Assembly: GCF_023205015.1 (NCBI RefSeq)
Contig: NZ_CP096258.1
Location: 186,001 to 250,000, forward strand
Source: Providencia rettgeri
Lineage (GTDB): Bacteria > Pseudomonadota > Gammaproteobacteria > Enterobacterales > Enterobacteriaceae
Length of the DNA: 64,000 nt
Direction: 5' to 3'
The notes below the pieces were generated by a model. It had not been told where the DNA came from and searched no databases. It was given only the letters and a program-made list of their open reading frames with translations. Shown here piece by piece: positions 62,959-64,000 of this stretch. Position numbers and translations under genes: made by a program. Within the stretch, counting starts at the first letter, position 1; each line of letters opens with the position of its first letter.

Positions 62959-63483
62959 ATGGATATTCAGCAATCAACCCCGCAAACAGAGTCTGCAATA
63001 ATATCATCGGTGGCTCAACAAGTGGCTAAAAAACCGTTACAAGGGATCGGTGGATGGTTAATTTTACCGGTTATTGGTCTGTTTTATATGTTGTACAAAA
63101 CGGTCACGATGCTATTGCAAGAAATCTCGCAAGTACAAACTGCATGGCCATTGGCAACTGAAGCGGATTCTGATTTTTATATTTCAGGCTTTGCGACAGG
63201 TTTTTACCTCTTGCAACTCGGTTATGGTGTTTTAATTGCTCTATTTCTTTGGACGTTTATCGCTGCGGTTAAATGGAAAAAACAGGCGAAGTGGCTGTTT
63301 ATCACCACCATGGTACTATTTACTTTAATGGTATTAGTTGCTCGTTTTGTGTTCCCATATATATTTGGTTTGGAAATTAACTACTCAAATATTATTACCG
63401 CTATAAATGGCAGCTTCTATTGTGTGTTATGGATCCCCTACTTTTTAGCTTCTCACCGCGTTAAAAATACGTTTATCCATTAA
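62959..63483 (+). CDS. DUF2569 membrane protein (second copy)
   Basis: A 174-residue protein with four hydrophobic segments, PLQGIGGWLILPVIGLFYML near the start and IPYFLASHRVKNTFIH at the end. It shares both motifs with the protein at 62034-62546 but differs in the middle, so the pair is an old duplication. It starts 15 bases after yeaO. Confidence 0.82.
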   Translation: MDIQQSTPQTESAIISSVAQQVAKKPLQGIGGWLILPVIGLFYMLYKTVTMLLQEISQVQTAWPLATEADSDFYISGFATGFYLLQLGYGVLIALFLWTFIAAVKWKKQAKWLFITTMVLFTLMVLVARFVFPYIFGLEINYSNIITAINGSFYCVLWIPYFLASHRVKNTFIH

Positions 63484-63490
63484 AGCGGAT

Positions 63491-63515
63491 GGCCACACCT
63501 AATTTGGTAGTGGCC
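63491..63515. terminator. Hairpin between converging DUF2569 and ABC-F genes
   Basis: GGCCAC and GTGGCC are separated by 13 bases between the two stop codons. The T tract is weak. Confidence 0.5.
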
Positions 63516-63525
63516 TAGTAGACAG

Positions 63526-64000
63526 TTATTTATCAGAAAGATTTAGCGTATGGGTTATATTGCAGTTTGCAATAAAGGCGTCATCGTGAGAAACCAGTAA
63601 GAGTGTTCCTTGGTAGTCCTGCAATAGCGCTTCAAGTAGTTGTTTTGAATCCAAGTCTAAATGGTTATCCGGTTCATCGAGTAATAAAATAGCAGGTGGG
63701 TTTGGGCTATGTGTGAGTGCCAATAGTGTTGCTTTTAGCTGCTCACCACCACTGAGCTGTTGTAGTGGCAGTAATGATTTATCTCCTCGTATTCGCAGCA
63801 TACCTAATTGCGTGCGCCACTGCTCTACGGTAAACAAGGGTTGGTATTGATGAAGTGCTTCAGCGACAGGTAATGTTTTATCGAGTAAGTTGAGGTGCTG
63901 GTCTAAATAGCAAAATGTACCACTGAGGCGGCACTCTCCTGAATCTGATGGCAATAGGCCAGCAAGCACCTTCAGTAGGGTTGATTTACCACAACCATTA
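63526..64000 (-). CDS. ABC-F family ATPase, C-terminal part (cut by window edge)
   Basis: The last ~158 residues of an ABC ATPase whose frame is open at the right edge. The Walker A motif NGCGKSTLLKVLAG starts at the edge; the signature LSGGEQLKATLLAL, the Walker B AILLLDEPDNHLDLDS and the H-loop LLVSHDDAFI follow. The DEPDNHLD form is typical of ABC-F proteins (ribosome-associated factors), so it is not a transporter subunit. The N-terminal ATPase half is outside the window, so the subfamily cannot be told. Confidence 0.85.
   Translation of the reverse strand, partial: NGCGKSTLLKVLAGLLPSDSGECRLSGTFCYLDQHLNLLDKTLPVAEALHQYQPLFTVEQWRTQLGMLRIRGDKSLLPLQQLSGGEQLKATLLALTHSPNPPAILLLDEPDNHLDLDSKQLLEALLQDYQGTLLLVSHDDAFIANCNITHTLNLSDK

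Overview
The window reads as a chromosomal stretch of an enterobacterium of the Morganellaceae, most likely Providencia. This is an inference from gene content: AT-rich DNA, housekeeping proteins (PoxB, ProP, YdhR, PhrB, YeaO) that closely follow their E. coli counterparts, and an Inv/Mxi-Spa (SPI-1 type) type III secretion system of the kind known in Providencia. No rRNA, tRNA or CRISPR array was seen.

Region 1 (1-13.4 kb) is the export and translocon half of a type III secretion system: ATPase (partial), stalk, needle-length regulator, C-ring, SctRSTU export gate, translocator chaperone, two translocators, tip protein, an effector-position protein and an acyl carrier protein, closed by a hairpin. 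Region 2 (13.4-17.0 kb) is a small catabolic operon (MHS-type transporter, LacI regulator, nucleoside hydrolase) with a candidate CRP site and a perfect palindrome upstream. Region 3 (17.1-27.5 kb) is a minus-strand operon built around an FdrA/AllG/AllH-type oxamate carbamoyltransferase and a carbamate kinase, with an NCS2-like permease, a Tat-exported amidohydrolase, an ankyrin protein and a divergent AllS-like LysR regulator. It has no allantoin-ring genes. Region 4 (27.5-34.0 kb) holds an iron-uptake pair (siderophore esterase, TonB receptor with a Fur box) and an EmrAB-like efflux pair.

Region 5 (34.0-54.8 kb) is the complete phenylacetate pathway: paaY and paaX, then paaK-J-I-H-G-F-E-D-C-B-A, and divergent paaZ. 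Between paaX and paaK, on the opposite strand, sits a very AT-rich six-gene operon (36.4-42.2 kb): arylamine N-acetyltransferase-like acyltransferase, small alpha/beta hydrolase, MFS exporter, AurF-like diiron N-oxygenase, flavin/2Fe-2S reductase and ATP-grasp ligase. Degraded DNA borders it on both sides: an IS3-type transposase tail and a frameshifted small ORF. I read it as a horizontally acquired, probably undescribed small-molecule pathway that makes an N-oxygenated amide without NRPS or PKS machinery. It is the most interesting object in the window.

Region 6 (54.9-64.0 kb) is ordinary chromosome: ydhR, phrB, proP, poxB, an AlkA-like glycosylase, yeaO between two related DUF2569 membrane proteins, and the 3' part of an ABC-F ATPase.
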